A DNA stretch of 64,000 bases from DAOUKH01 sp965219875 (GCA_965219875.1 CBDCOW010000005.1:380411-444410), one strand, 5' to 3'; shown: positions 20,922 to 28,884, numbered from the stretch's first letter. The notes: generated by a model from the letters alone, not told the origin. Numbers and translations are program-made.

Positions 20922-21362
20922 CTAACGTAACGCATCGCAGATGAGTCCGAACACTATGAAGCCCAAGAAGATCGCGTCGAGCTTCTCAAAGCGGGAGAAG
21001 ATGCGGCGAAAGCCCTTCAGCCGACGGAACAGCCGCTCGATCTCGTTGCGCCTCTTGTACAGCTCCCGGTCGTACTCCCAAGGACGGATACGGGTGCTGA
21101 TGGGTGGCACGACGGGCGTGAACCCCAAGGCAAGCGCGAGTTGGCGGGTCTCGTCACCTTCATAGGCCCGATCCATCAGCAACGAGCGGGGTTGGTCTTG
21201 CGGCCCCAGGCGTGTGAGCAGCTTGCGCCCTTCCGGCGCGTCATGGGCCTGTCCCGGGGAAAGGGAGAACGTCACAGCCGTTCGAGCATCCGCGGCAACC
21301 ATATGAATCTTGGTGGTCCAGCCTCCCCGGGACTTGCCAATAGACTGAGGCCCGTTTTTTTT
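20922..21362 (-). CDS. IS5-family transposase, second frame (OrfB) reached by -1 frameshift
   Basis: The DDE domain continues here in the -1 frame. KKNGPQSIGKSRGGWTTK follows the slippery A run. The second Asp is in LLMDRAYEGDETR, and the catalytic Glu is in the YKRRNEIERLFRRLK signature. The stop lies in the left inverted repeat. The frame is open further upstream to 21560, but that part is the shadow of OrfA and has no start of its own, so translation is expected only through frameshifting. Confidence 0.85.
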   Translation of the reverse strand, partial: KKNGPQSIGKSRGGWTTKIHMVAADARTAVTFSLSPGQAHDAPEGRKLLTRLGPQDQPRSLLMDRAYEGDETRQLALALGFTPVVPPISTRIRPWEYDRELYKRRNEIERLFRRLKGFRRIFSRFEKLDAIFLGFIVFGLICDALR

Positions 21363-21679
21363 AGCGCGCCCGTGCCGTCGGGATGGACCTTGACGATGGT
21401 GCTGTCCATCGAAACGGCTTCGAGCTTGATGCGCACAATCTGTTCCCGCTGGAGATGTTCGAAGACCCGGTCGAGCACCCCGTTCTTCGACCACCGGTTC
21501 ATCCGGGTGTAGATGGTGTGCCAGTTGCCGAACCGTTTCGGCAGGCCCCGCCACTTGCACCCCTGCTCTGCAACGTACAGGATGGCGTTGAGCACTTGGA
21601 GGTTCGACAGGCTCACATTCCCTCGTTGCACGGGGAGGTAGGGGGCGATGCGTTCGTACTGAGCTTCTGTAATTTCCAT
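21272..21679 (-). CDS. IS5-family transposase, first frame (OrfA)
   Basis: The 135-residue frame starts at ATG 21679 (MEITEAQYERIAPYLP). It carries the N-terminal DUF4096-type DNA-binding region (CKWRGLPKRFGNWHTIYTR) and the first catalytic Asp in SMDSTIVKVH. Past the A8 run (21355-21362) it reads about 25 residues of non-family sequence and stops at 21272. Production of the full transposase needs a -1 shift at the heptamer A AAA AAA into OrfB. Confidence 0.88.
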   Translation of the reverse strand: MEITEAQYERIAPYLPVQRGNVSLSNLQVLNAILYVAEQGCKWRGLPKRFGNWHTIYTRMNRWSKNGVLDRVFEHLQREQIVRIKLEAVSMDSTIVKVHPDGTGALKKTGLSLLASPGEAGPPRFIWLPRMLERL

Positions 21680-21757
21680 GCGGAGATCATAGCACAGTTA
21701 GTGTGAACACGCCCTAGCCCGGGCCGTTCCCGCCATTACGTCAACAGGAGACCGACC

Positions 21758-22705
21758 ATGCCGCCGACCATCCCCTCCGAAGAAGAGGTCCTCGGCTACT
21801 TCGAGTCGTGCAGCAACTGGGGCCGGTGGGGCGACGACGACGAACGCGGCGCGGTCAACCACATCACCCCCGAGACGCGCAAACGCGCCGCGGCGCTGGT
21901 GCGTGAAGGCCTCACCGTCAGCTGCGGCCGTCCGCTCTCCAAGGTTATGGAACCCGACGTCACCAACCCGCTCGTCCATTTCATGACCAGCACCGGCGAA
22001 GCGTGGGCCGGGGGCGCCGGCGAGCCCGGCGCGATGCAGATGTCGAGCGACTTCATCGGTCTCGCCTTCCACGGCCTCACCGTCACCCACGTCGACAGCC
22101 TCGCCCACTTCTTTTGGAACGGGCGCATGTACAACGGCCTCCCCTCCGACGCGGTCACCACGCGCGAGGGGGCCACGAAGCAGTCGATCGACGTCCTGAA
22201 GGACGGCGTGGTGAGCCGCGGCGTCCTGCTCGATATCTCGCGCCTTCGCGGCGTCGACTGGCTCGAGCCCGGGGCGTTCGTCTTCCCCGAAGACCTCGAG
22301 GCGGCGGAGCGCGCTCAGGGCGTCGAGGTCGGCCCCGGCGACATCCTCCTGACGCGCGTGGGCTGCCTGCGCCAACGCAACGAGCAGGGGCCGACCGCGG
22401 GGCACTTCCAGAGACGCGCCGGCCTCCACGCCGCCTGCCTGCCCTGGCTCCACGAGCGCGGCGTCGCCATGTTGGGCTCGGACAGCACCCAGGACGCCTG
22501 CCCCGGCGGCTACCAAAAGGTGCCCATGCCCATCCACCAGGTCGGCATCGTGGCCATCGGACTGTGGCTCATCGACAACGCCGACCTGGAAACCCTGTCG
22601 GAGACCTGCGCGCGACTGGGGCGCTACGAGTTCATGATGAGCGTAAGCCCGCTGCGCGTCCCCAACGGCACCGGCTCGCCGGTGAACCCCACGGCGATCT
22701 TCTAG
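21758..22705 (+). CDS. Cyclase family protein (kynurenine formamidase-like metal hydrolase)
   Basis: The 315-residue protein starts at ATG 21758 with CAGGAG upstream. It has the cyclase/kynurenine formamidase metal motif (THVDSLAHFFW, about residues 108-118), the family's HxDxxxH pattern. GVLLDISRLRGVDWL and the DILLTRVGCLRQRN loop are also typical. Family members hydrolyse amides or cyclise polyketides with Zn or Mn. The known bacterial formamidase is shorter (about 210 residues), so this is the longer branch of unknown substrate. The IS ends 44 bp upstream and may have cut it off from the promoter it once shared with the LLM gene. Confidence 0.85.
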   Translation: MPPTIPSEEEVLGYFESCSNWGRWGDDDERGAVNHITPETRKRAAALVREGLTVSCGRPLSKVMEPDVTNPLVHFMTSTGEAWAGGAGEPGAMQMSSDFIGLAFHGLTVTHVDSLAHFFWNGRMYNGLPSDAVTTREGATKQSIDVLKDGVVSRGVLLDISRLRGVDWLEPGAFVFPEDLEAAERAQGVEVGPGDILLTRVGCLRQRNEQGPTAGHFQRRAGLHAACLPWLHERGVAMLGSDSTQDACPGGYQKVPMPIHQVGIVAIGLWLIDNADLETLSETCARLGRYEFMMSVSPLRVPNGTGSPVNPTAIF

Positions 22706-22744
22706 CCGCGTCGACTACTTCCTGACGATGGGTGGGAAGCAGAC

Positions 22745-23728
22745 ATGCTAGCGAGAGCCATGCTTGTCGCCGCAACCGTGATTCCAGTATTGGTGCTGGC
22801 GTCGGTCGCGTGCGGACCAAAGCCTCCAGGCATGCCCCTCCTGGACGCAATAGACCAGGACAACGCGAACGTTGTGCGGGAGCACATGGAGTTCGGCACG
22901 GACCCGAACGAGACGTTCATTCCGCCGGGAATCCCTTTCGCCGGGGCATCGGCCCTGCACCTGGCAGTCCTGAAGAACAACCGGGAGATCGCGCAGATCC
23001 TCCTGGACAACGGCGCCGACATCGATATACGGGCACGGGATAAGTTCGGGGGACCGCCTCTTGAGTGGGCGGTATTCTTCGGCATCAAGGACATGGGCGT
23101 GTTTCTCGTCGAAGCGGGGGCCGATGTGAATGGCAAGAACGCCATCGGCACGACGCCCCTGGACGCCGCCTACGCCGACAACTCCTTTGCCTCCGGGGAT
23201 GACCTCGACGCGCTCAACGAGAACCGGGCCTTCCTCAGGGACTACCTGAGGGCGAGAGGCGGCAAGTCCGGCCTACCTCCCATCTCCTTGCTGGAAGCCA
23301 TAGACCAGGACGATGCGGAGGTGGTGCGGGAGCACATGGAGTCCGGCACCGACCCGAACGAGGCGTTCGTTCCGCCGGAATTCCCCTTCGCCGGGGCGTC
23401 GGCCCTGCACGTGGCGGTCCTGAAGAACAACCGGGAGATGGTGAGCATTCTCTTGGACAACGGCGCGGACATCGATATTCGGGCACGGGATCAGTTCAAG
23501 GGCTCGCCTCTTGAGTGGGCGGTCTTCTTCGGCATCAAGGACATGGGCGTGTTCCTCGTCGAGTCGGGAGCCGACGTGAATGCAAAGAACGCGCTCGGAA
23601 CGACGCCCATCGACGCAGTCGACGCCGATAACTCCTTTGTCGCCAAGGAGGACTTGGCCGAATTCAACGAGAACCGGGCCTTCCTCAAGGAGTACCTGAG
23701 CGCGCGGGGCGGCGAGTCGGGCCAATAG
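22745..23728 (+). CDS. Ankyrin-repeat lipoprotein built from an internal tandem duplication
   Basis: The 327-residue protein has a signal peptide with lipobox (LASVAC, Cys 23), so it is probably an exported lipoprotein. The mature part is two near-identical blocks of about 145 residues, starting at residues 32 and 182 (period exactly 450 nt). Each contains an AIDQD...VVREHME helix, an ankyrin-type ALHxAVLKNNRE...LLDNGADIDIRARD unit and a second unit ending in SGADVN or AGADVN. Ankyrin folds bind proteins; no partner is indicated. The high similarity of the halves suggests a fairly recent duplication. Cyclase upstream and acyltransferase downstream are on the same strand. Confidence 0.85.
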   Translation: MLARAMLVAATVIPVLVLASVACGPKPPGMPLLDAIDQDNANVVREHMEFGTDPNETFIPPGIPFAGASALHLAVLKNNREIAQILLDNGADIDIRARDKFGGPPLEWAVFFGIKDMGVFLVEAGADVNGKNAIGTTPLDAAYADNSFASGDDLDALNENRAFLRDYLRARGGKSGLPPISLLEAIDQDDAEVVREHMESGTDPNEAFVPPEFPFAGASALHVAVLKNNREMVSILLDNGADIDIRARDQFKGSPLEWAVFFGIKDMGVFLVESGADVNAKNALGTTPIDAVDADNSFVAKEDLAEFNENRAFLKEYLSARGGESGQ

Positions 23729-23764
23729 CATCCGAGGCCGGCACCGCACAAGACACATACAGCT

Positions 23765-25015
23765 ATGAGCTCGACAGGCGGGGCCGAGGTTCAACGATAC
23801 CACGGGCTCGACGGTCTTCGAGGATTCGCGATGCTGCTGGGCATCGCCCTGCACGCGTCGCTGCCCTATTTCTCCCGCATGGCCGGGTTCGAGTTCGTTT
23901 GGCCCTCCGACGATGACCAGTCCGTCTTGCTGTTTCTGGTCTTCGACTTCATCCACACCTGGCGGATGCCGACGTTCTTCCTGCTGGCGGGGTTCTTCGC
24001 CCACCTGGTGTTGGACCGTCGCGCCACGTCCGTCTTCGTGCTCGATCGTGTGAAGCGAATCGCGCTGCCGCTGGTGCTGTTCGGGGCGGTGATGGCGGTC
24101 ATCGTTCCGCCGATCTGGGTCTATGGATGGTACGGCGTCCTATCTCTGGAGATATTCCAGGATGTACTGAAGGAGCGGCAGGACCTCGACTCCAGCGGCG
24201 ATCTCGTCGCTCATCTGTGGTTCCTCTACTACCTGCTGCTGATGTACGCCGCGCTGATAGCTTTCCGGTTCCTGGGAGGGCTCTGGCAGGCACGGGCAAT
24301 CGTCCCTCGATCAGGCCGGCTTCCACTTGGCAGGTACCTGGGCAACGCCGTCTACGCGCGCCTACCGCTGCTGCTGATCGTGGGAGCGGTGCTCCTAATC
24401 CTTCTCCGGGCCGGCGACGAGTCGAAGCCCATCTGGCCGTTGAACGGGCCGGATGTGCTGTACGGCGCGCTCTTCTTCTTCTACGGCTACGGGCTCTACG
24501 CTCGGCGGGAGCTCATCGACCGGCTAAGGGAACCCGGAACGTTGGCCGCGCTGTGGGCCGCCGCGGCGGTGGTGTTCTTCGTTCACCTCGCGCTCCTCGG
24601 GGCGATAGACGAGACCACGAAGTCGGGCGGAGCCGCCGAGTCGCTCGAGGCTCTGAACCTTGCCGGCGCCATCTTCTACGGAGCATCGGCGGTCTTGCTC
24701 ACCCTCGGGTTCGTCGGGCTCTTCGAGCGGCTTCTCAGGGCACCCCGAGCGTGGGTCCGCTGGCTCGCGGACTCGTCGTACTGGATCTACATCATGCATC
24801 TGCCGGTGGTGACGTTCCTGACCTTCTACCTCGCCCACCTCGACCGGCAGGGTTGGCTGAAGTACCTGACGGGCTTCAGTTGGAGCGCGGAGCTGAAGTT
24901 CCTCGTAGCCTGCGTCGCGACCGGAGCCCTGGGTGTCGTGACGTACCGCTACCTGGTGCGGTACACCCCGCTCGGCACCCTGCTGAACGGGAAGCGGACG
25001 AAGACGTCGTCTTGA
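23765..25015 (+). CDS. Acyltransferase-3 family membrane protein
   Basis: The 416-residue integral membrane protein has about ten hydrophobic segments. The family signatures are at the N-terminus: YHGLDGLRGFAMLLGIALHA (about 11-30, with the conserved His in helix 1) and TWRMPTFFLLAGFFA (about 61-75). Acyltransferase-3 proteins move acetyl or succinyl groups onto sugars, lipids or glucans across the membrane (for example OatA and OpgC/MdoC). The layout without an extra soluble domain is closest to the OpgC-like branch. The acceptor is unknown. It lies 36 bp after the ankyrin gene and converges on the toxin gene with a 6-bp gap. Confidence 0.88.
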   Translation: MSSTGGAEVQRYHGLDGLRGFAMLLGIALHASLPYFSRMAGFEFVWPSDDDQSVLLFLVFDFIHTWRMPTFFLLAGFFAHLVLDRRATSVFVLDRVKRIALPLVLFGAVMAVIVPPIWVYGWYGVLSLEIFQDVLKERQDLDSSGDLVAHLWFLYYLLLMYAALIAFRFLGGLWQARAIVPRSGRLPLGRYLGNAVYARLPLLLIVGAVLLILLRAGDESKPIWPLNGPDVLYGALFFFYGYGLYARRELIDRLREPGTLAALWAAAAVVFFVHLALLGAIDETTKSGGAAESLEALNLAGAIFYGASAVLLTLGFVGLFERLLRAPRAWVRWLADSSYWIYIMHLPVVTFLTFYLAHLDRQGWLKYLTGFSWSAELKFLVACVATGALGVVTYRYLVRYTPLGTLLNGKRTKTSS

Positions 25016-25021
25016 CCTGCC

Positions 25022-25429
25022 CTACTCGAAAGGATTGAGCACGGGGACTCCGGTCGGCTGGAAATGGCGGGCGTTGCGGGTGACGACAGTCAGCCCGTGC
25101 TCCAATGCAGTGGCGGCGATGAGCAGGTCCGCCCCATCGTGCCCGAGGGTCGCAGACCATCGTCCCCACCGGCGTCCGGTGGCGGCATCCACGGGCAGAA
25201 TTCTGTCTCCGTACCAGGCCAACACCCGGTCCAGCCAGAGGGCCAGTTCTTGGGCGAAAGCTGGGTCGTACCTCTGCTGCTGCGTGATGCCTCGCTCTAT
25301 CTCTCCCACCGTGACAACGCTCAGATACAGATCCGCAGTCCGCTGTTTCTCCAACCAACGGACTGCCTCGGGATTCCGTTCACGCCTGCGAAGCGTCGAC
25401 AATACATCGGTGTCGAGCAGAAACATCAC
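25022..25429 (-). CDS. vapC: PIN-domain toxin (VapC/FitB-like)
   Basis: The 135-residue PIN nuclease has its acidic residues at LLDTDVLS (Asp 6 and 8), VGEIERG (Glu about 43) and DGADLLIAATA (Asp about 99-102), and ends in VTRNARHF. VapC-type toxins cut tRNA or rRNA. The ATG overlaps the antitoxin stop by 4 bp, the usual translational coupling. All catalytic acids are visible, so it should be active. It is the first of three toxin-antitoxin pairs in the window and lies just after the acyltransferase gene, in convergent orientation. Confidence 0.9.
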   Translation of the reverse strand: MMFLLDTDVLSTLRRRERNPEAVRWLEKQRTADLYLSVVTVGEIERGITQQQRYDPAFAQELALWLDRVLAWYGDRILPVDAATGRRWGRWSATLGHDGADLLIAATALEHGLTVVTRNARHFQPTGVPVLNPFE

Positions 25430-25680
25430 AGGTCCAACGGCCGGGTGGGAAGGGACAGGCGCTCGAATTCCTGATCGTCCTGCGGGATTTGAAGGAGCAG
25501 CTCACCCAGACTTGGAGCGTCGGCCATCTCCAAGCGGCAGAGGCGCTCGTATTCCTCCGTAGCAAGCACGACCACCGCAGGCTGTCCGTGCCTAGTAACT
25601 CTTTGCGGCTCACCCGCCAGCGCGGCGTTGACCAGTGCACTGAACTTGTTCTTCGCATCCTGTAGAGGCCATTCCGACAT
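25426..25680 (-). CDS. Phd/YefM-family antitoxin
   Basis: The 84-residue protein has the Phd/YefM start WPLQDAKNKFSALVNAALAG and the strand pair PQRVTRHGQPAVVVLATEEY, which form the DNA-binding N-domain. The acidic C-terminal part would wrap the PIN toxin. It is the first gene of the pair and probably represses its own promoter (25691-25715). Pairing a Phd-type antitoxin with a PIN toxin is common. Confidence 0.9.
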   Translation of the reverse strand: MSEWPLQDAKNKFSALVNAALAGEPQRVTRHGQPAVVVLATEEYERLCRLEMADAPSLGELLLQIPQDDQEFERLSLPTRPLDL

Positions 25681-25690
25681 AGCAAACTCC

Positions 25691-25715
25691 GGCTAGACTA
25701 CCTGGCTAGATTATA
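25691..25715 (-). promoter_or_regulatory. Toxin-antitoxin promoter with direct repeats
   Basis: On the minus strand a perfect TATAAT (25715-25710) lies 29 bp before the antitoxin ATG. The heptamer GGCTAGA occurs twice on the plus strand, at 25691 and 25704, touching the -10 and start region, as expected for an autorepressor site. The -35 is weak. Confidence 0.45.
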
Positions 25716-25873
25716 CATCAGCTTGCGGCTGACTATCAGGCTGCCTGCAAGACGGCGTGAGATAAGAGCAGGCACTTAAGTGCGCCCTTGCGGACTTGCG
25801 CGTGTGGGGCGCACTATCCCTCTATGGGCGTTCAACCTGCGCCGCGCATGCCTTGGAGCCAACGGAGGTGCAA

Positions 25874-26395
25874 TTGAAGGAAGACCCTCAACGGCCAATT
25901 ACCGTCGTCTCAACCAAGTACGACGGAACAACCCGAGAGAGCTACGCTGGCCAACTTCTTGAGCTCGTAGGCCCCGTGATACGTATACAGGTTACTGCCG
26001 GAAGCCCCGTCTACCGAGGAACTGACCGGCCGGCAGTGGCCGCTGTCGACGCCATCGAACTGTACTTCAGGGATCGTTGGTACAACGTGTTGCACTTCCT
26101 GGAGCACGGCACTCACCGGTATCTGTGGTATGCAAACATTGCCATGCCCGCCAGGTTTGACGGGGACACGCTCAACTGGACAGACCTAGATATTGACGAT
26201 TGCTGCCACTTGGACGGTTCGGTCCAAACGCTTGACCATGACGAGTTTCAAGAGAATCGTTTCAAGCTGAGCTACCCCGATGAGATAGTGGAACGAGCAC
26301 TAGCTGCTCATGCTGAGGTGGTTCAACTCGGCGCGGCCGGTGCCTTCCCCTTCGACCGCATGACTCAGCTAGGACATTGGGTGGATCTAGCTTGA
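25874..26395 (+). CDS. DUF402 domain protein
   Basis: The protein of about 173 residues has the DUF402 pattern: FRDRWYNVLHFLEHGTHRYL, a WYANIAMPARFDGDTL segment and DLDIDDCCHLDGSVQTLDHD, rich in the conserved Asp residues. Members such as FomD and Ntdp are metal-dependent nucleotide phosphohydrolases or cyclases. There is no ATG. TTG 25874 is chosen because GGAGG (25864-25868) sits five bases before it; the frame is also open from TTG 25796. The base composition is less GC-rich than its neighbours, so it may have been acquired. Confidence 0.7.
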   Translation: MKEDPQRPITVVSTKYDGTTRESYAGQLLELVGPVIRIQVTAGSPVYRGTDRPAVAAVDAIELYFRDRWYNVLHFLEHGTHRYLWYANIAMPARFDGDTLNWTDLDIDDCCHLDGSVQTLDHDEFQENRFKLSYPDEIVERALAAHAEVVQLGAAGAFPFDRMTQLGHWVDLA

Positions 26396-26413
26396 TTGCC
26401 GCTTCTGGCCCAC

Positions 26414-26797
26414 CTACACGGGCTTGAACTTGATGATGACGTGGCCGCCGGCGTTGGCCGCCGACGCGGTGCGGGCCATGCGCTCGGCGTGGTCGGCGCC
26501 GTACTTCTTCTCCAGCAGCGGGACCATCTGCGACACCCACTCGTCGCCTTCCATGACGTCGGCCTGCATCGGGAGGCGGTCCTCGCTGTCGGGCGCGCCG
26601 ATGGCCACCATCACCCGGTTGCTCGCCCGCACGTCCCACACCTCGGATGAGGAGTCGGCGGCGAGGGAGTAGAGGCGCTCGCCGTCGTGGACGAACCATA
26701 GGGGGAAGGTCGCGGTCCGGCCCGCCGGACGCTGCGTCGTCATGAACAGCTCGGCGGCCGACTGTGTCCGGTCGGCAAGCTCGGCAAGCGTCGGCAT
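26414..26797 (-). CDS. Pyridoxamine 5'-phosphate oxidase-like (FMN/F420-binding) protein
   Basis: The 127-residue split-barrel protein has RTATFPLWFVHDGERLYSL (about 27-45), the strand pattern of the PPOX/F420-binding family, then SSEVWDVRASNRVMVAIG. Such small proteins bind FMN or F420 and reduce small molecules. The start at 26797 has GGTGG upstream. TATACT on the minus strand (26836-26831) is a likely -10. The stop converges with the DUF402 gene. The 322-bp gap to 27120 otherwise holds only the promoter at 27064-27092. Confidence 0.75.
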   Translation of the reverse strand: MPTLAELADRTQSAAELFMTTQRPAGRTATFPLWFVHDGERLYSLAADSSSEVWDVRASNRVMVAIGAPDSEDRLPMQADVMEGDEWVSQMVPLLEKKYGADHAERMARTASAANAGGHVIIKFKPV

Positions 26798-27063
26798 GGC
26801 TGCACCACCTTCGAGGGGAAATCGGCGGTGAGTATACACGACGGGGCGGAGCGGCCCGAAATTGTGCGAGGGGCGGCCCGTTCCGGCAACCACCCCTCGG
26901 CTTCGTTATCGTTGCGTGCCCGACGGCCCGCTGCTGTTCCGCTGTGCACACACCATGCTAGACGCTGCCGCAGGGGCGTGCGTGACGCCGCGATTACATT
27001 TCTGTTTCACCGGCGTTTAAGCCCTGTTTCGCCGATGTTACGGACGGCGGGGCACTCCGGCGC

Positions 27064-27092
27064 TTGACACGCTTTCGCGCTTCGCGGATAGT
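27064..27092 (+). promoter_or_regulatory. Sigma70-type promoter for the CMD-family gene
   Basis: Perfect -35 TTGACA (27064-27069), a 17-bp spacer and -10 GATAGT (27087-27092). The start site would be near 27099, then a strong AAGGAGG (27108-27114) five bases before the ATG at 27120. A promoter and ribosome site this good argue that the gene is expressed despite its internal TGA. Confidence 0.7.
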
Positions 27093-27119
27093 TTGCCCCA
27101 CCTTCATAAGGAGGCCGCC

Positions 27120-27800
27120 ATGACGCAGACTCCGACCCAGGCCCTGCCGCGCTTCACCTCCCGCATCGACCACTCCGCCCTGCCCGCCCCGATCAGCCAG
27201 GCCTTCCTCGGCCTGATCCAATCGATCTGGGACCATGGACAGCTCGACGGGCAGCTCCGCGAGATGATCCGGGTACGGTCCGCCTATCTCGCCAACTGCC
27301 GCCAGTGAAAGATCACCCGCACTGCTGAGGGTCAGCAGGCAGGACTCACCAACGCCAAGATCGCTAAGGTCGTCGATTTCGAGAACTCGGACCTCTCCGA
27401 GCGGGAGAAGATGGGCCTTCGCTACGCCGACTTCGTCAAGTACAACCCCCAGGGCGTCACCGACGAGTTCATGAAGGAGCTCCAGGAGCACTTCTCCGAC
27501 GCGGAGATCTGCGAGATCGGCTACATCCTCTTGGCCTACGGGGGCGCGCACAATTTCCTATCCTCGATCGGCGAGGATGTCATCGACGAAAACGGCAACA
27601 GCCTCGTGCGCGACGACGGGATCTTCGGGAAGGAAGGCTTCCCCCTCGTCTTCAACACCCACCAGGCGCAGACGGTCTACCAGGACGAGCAACACCGCAG
27701 CCTCGATGCGGCGCTGCCCGAGACGCCGTTCCTCACCGATGCTCCGGCGCCGGCGGTGCAGCCCGACCGCCCCAGCAGCCACAACAGCGAGGTCCGCTAG
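27120..27800 (+). CDS. CMD/AhpD-family peroxidase-like protein with in-frame TGA; candidate CxxU selenoprotein
   Basis: The reading frame from ATG 27120 hits TGA at 27306-27308 and then stays open in the same frame to TAG 27798-27800, 226 residues if read through. The part before (RVRSAYLANCRQ) and the part after (KITRTAEGQQAGLTN, SEREKMGLRYADFVK) are both carboxymuconolactone decarboxylase/AhpD-like. The TGA falls three codons after Cys 60, where homologues have the second Cys of the redox CxxC. It therefore reads Cys-Arg-Gln-Sec. A stem-loop with an AGGGU loop follows (27322-27338). No other frameshift or stop is present. A recent Cys-to-stop mutation is the alternative. Predicted role: thiol/peroxide redox chemistry in the cytosol. 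Confidence 0.72.
27306..27338 (+). promoter_or_regulatory. Candidate bacterial SECIS element after the in-frame TGA
   Basis: Thirteen nt after the TGA (27306-27308), CTGCTGA (27322-27328) pairs perfectly with TCAGCAG (27332-27338). Opening the top A-U pair leaves the apical loop AGGGU, with G at positions 2-4. Bacterial SECIS stem-loops lie just after the UGA with one or more G early in the loop (E. coli fdhF loop: AGGUCU). About 20 nt separate UGA and loop, within the known range. Confidence 0.55.
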
Positions 27801-27812
27801 ACGCCCAGCGCC

Positions 27813-28286
27813 TTGACCAGCGCCCCGTTCTTCGTCAACCAGCTCTTCTTCCTCACGGCGGTCGGGGTCTGGGCGGGCGCCATCGTCGTCCTCTCGGCGG
27901 CGGCTCCCGTGGTCTTCAAGATCGAAGACTCGCGGGACCGCGCCGCTGCGCTCGTGGGGGCACTGCTGGCCACGGTCAACCGGCTCAAGCTCCTCTGCGC
28001 CGCGGTTATCGCCGCGACCGTCATCGTCGAGTACCTGCTGTGGCGCGACGGCGTGAGCGGGCGGCTCGCGGCGCGGTACGGCCTTCTGGGCGGTATCGGA
28101 GCCATGGCGGCAATCTCCGCGTGGATCACGACCCCGGTGCTGCGCTCGCTCGGCGAGCGCGTCGGCTCGTTCGACCGCGCCGAGCGGTCCGCGGCGCGGC
28201 GGCGGTTCGGGGACGTCCACACCGTCAACTCGACGGTGACCGCCGTCGAGCTTTTTGCCGTCGTCGCCGTCTTCTACACCGTCTGA
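27813..28286 (+). CDS. DUF4149-like membrane protein
   Basis: The protein of about 157 residues has four hydrophobic segments (about 9-35, 52-75, 88-108 and 138-157) and a charged stretch ERVGSFDRAERSAARRRF before the last, typical of the DUF4149/TMEM205-like family. Function unknown. It begins at TTG 27813 with no clear ribosome site, 12 bp after the CMD-family stop, so it is probably translated from the same mRNA. The exact start is uncertain. It converges on the DUF3501 gene. Confidence 0.65.
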   Translation: MTSAPFFVNQLFFLTAVGVWAGAIVVLSAAAPVVFKIEDSRDRAAALVGALLATVNRLKLLCAAVIAATVIVEYLLWRDGVSGRLAARYGLLGGIGAMAAISAWITTPVLRSLGERVGSFDRAERSAARRRFGDVHTVNSTVTAVELFAVVAVFYTV

Positions 28287-28299
28287 CGGGGACGGCGGT

Positions 28300-28881
28300 T
28301 CAGGCGAAGTCCGCTTCCAGGCTGGCGCGCGTTTCGGGGTCGATCTTGGCACGCCGCTTGTAGTTGGGATGGTCGACGCAGAGGTAGGCGGTGTCCTCGC
28401 CGGAGCGGAAGCGCCGCGCCTGCGCACCGCTGAAGGGGAAGCGCACGAAGTGGACCGCGCTGATCTTCTCCTCGTTGCTGCGGCCCTCCTCGAACACGGC
28501 GTAGACCCGCTCGCCGCCGAACTGGAGCGAGACGCGCTCCGGCTCGTCGAGGCCCATCAGCCGGTCTAGGACGGGCTTGATGCGGCGCTGGTCGGTGATC
28601 TCGATGAGCAGCGTGGCGCTCAGCTCGTTCTCGTCGGGGATGAGCGTGTTGTAGACCTCGATCTCGTCCGCGATCCCCTCCTCGTGGACGATGCGCTCGG
28701 CGCGCATCATCTCCTGGATCTGGAAGATCATCGTGTCGCGGTTCTCGAACACGAAGGTGAGGTCGCGGCCCACGCCGACGCGCCGCCGCTTCTTGAGCTC
28801 GATGATCCGGCGGCGGAAGTCGTCGCGCGCCTTCTCGTACTCGATGATGTCCCGGACGTCGGCGCGTTCGATCTTGCGCAT
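28300..28881 (-). CDS. DUF3501 family protein
   Basis: The 193-residue protein matches the DUF3501 family: MRKIERADVRDIIEYEKARD at the start, FENRDTMIFQIQEMMRAER (about 46-64), ELSATLLIEITD and HFVRFPFSGAQ near the end. Its job is unknown, but the family is regularly encoded beside a GlpC-like Fe-S oxidoreductase and a rubrerythrin, exactly the order seen here. It starts 3 bp after the Fe-S gene stop, so the two are co-translated. It is probably part of a peroxide or redox stress unit. Confidence 0.88.
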   Translation of the reverse strand: MRKIERADVRDIIEYEKARDDFRRRIIELKKRRRVGVGRDLTFVFENRDTMIFQIQEMMRAERIVHEEGIADEIEVYNTLIPDENELSATLLIEITDQRRIKPVLDRLMGLDEPERVSLQFGGERVYAVFEEGRSNEEKISAVHFVRFPFSGAQARRFRSGEDTAYLCVDHPNYKRRAKIDPETRASLEADFA

Positions 28882-28884
28882 CGT

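Larger units (their letters stand above)
20910..21713 (-). mobile_element. Complete IS5-family insertion sequence, 804 bp
   Basis: The ends are a 17-bp imperfect inverted repeat: GGTGTGTTAACACTAAC at 20910-20926, and the complement of GGCGTGTTCACACTAAC at 21697-21713 (15 of 17 match). It is flanked by CTAG duplications. It encodes one transposase split over two overlapping frames joined by a run of eight A. Ends, duplication and both frames are intact, so the copy may still be mobile. Confidence 0.9.

Noticed and set aside
27306..27308. The TGA as proof of a plain pseudogene
   Set aside because: A single stop at the functional Cys position, an intact frame on both sides, a strong promoter and ribosome site, and a SECIS-like hairpin make Sec decoding at least as likely. 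Kept as the alternative.
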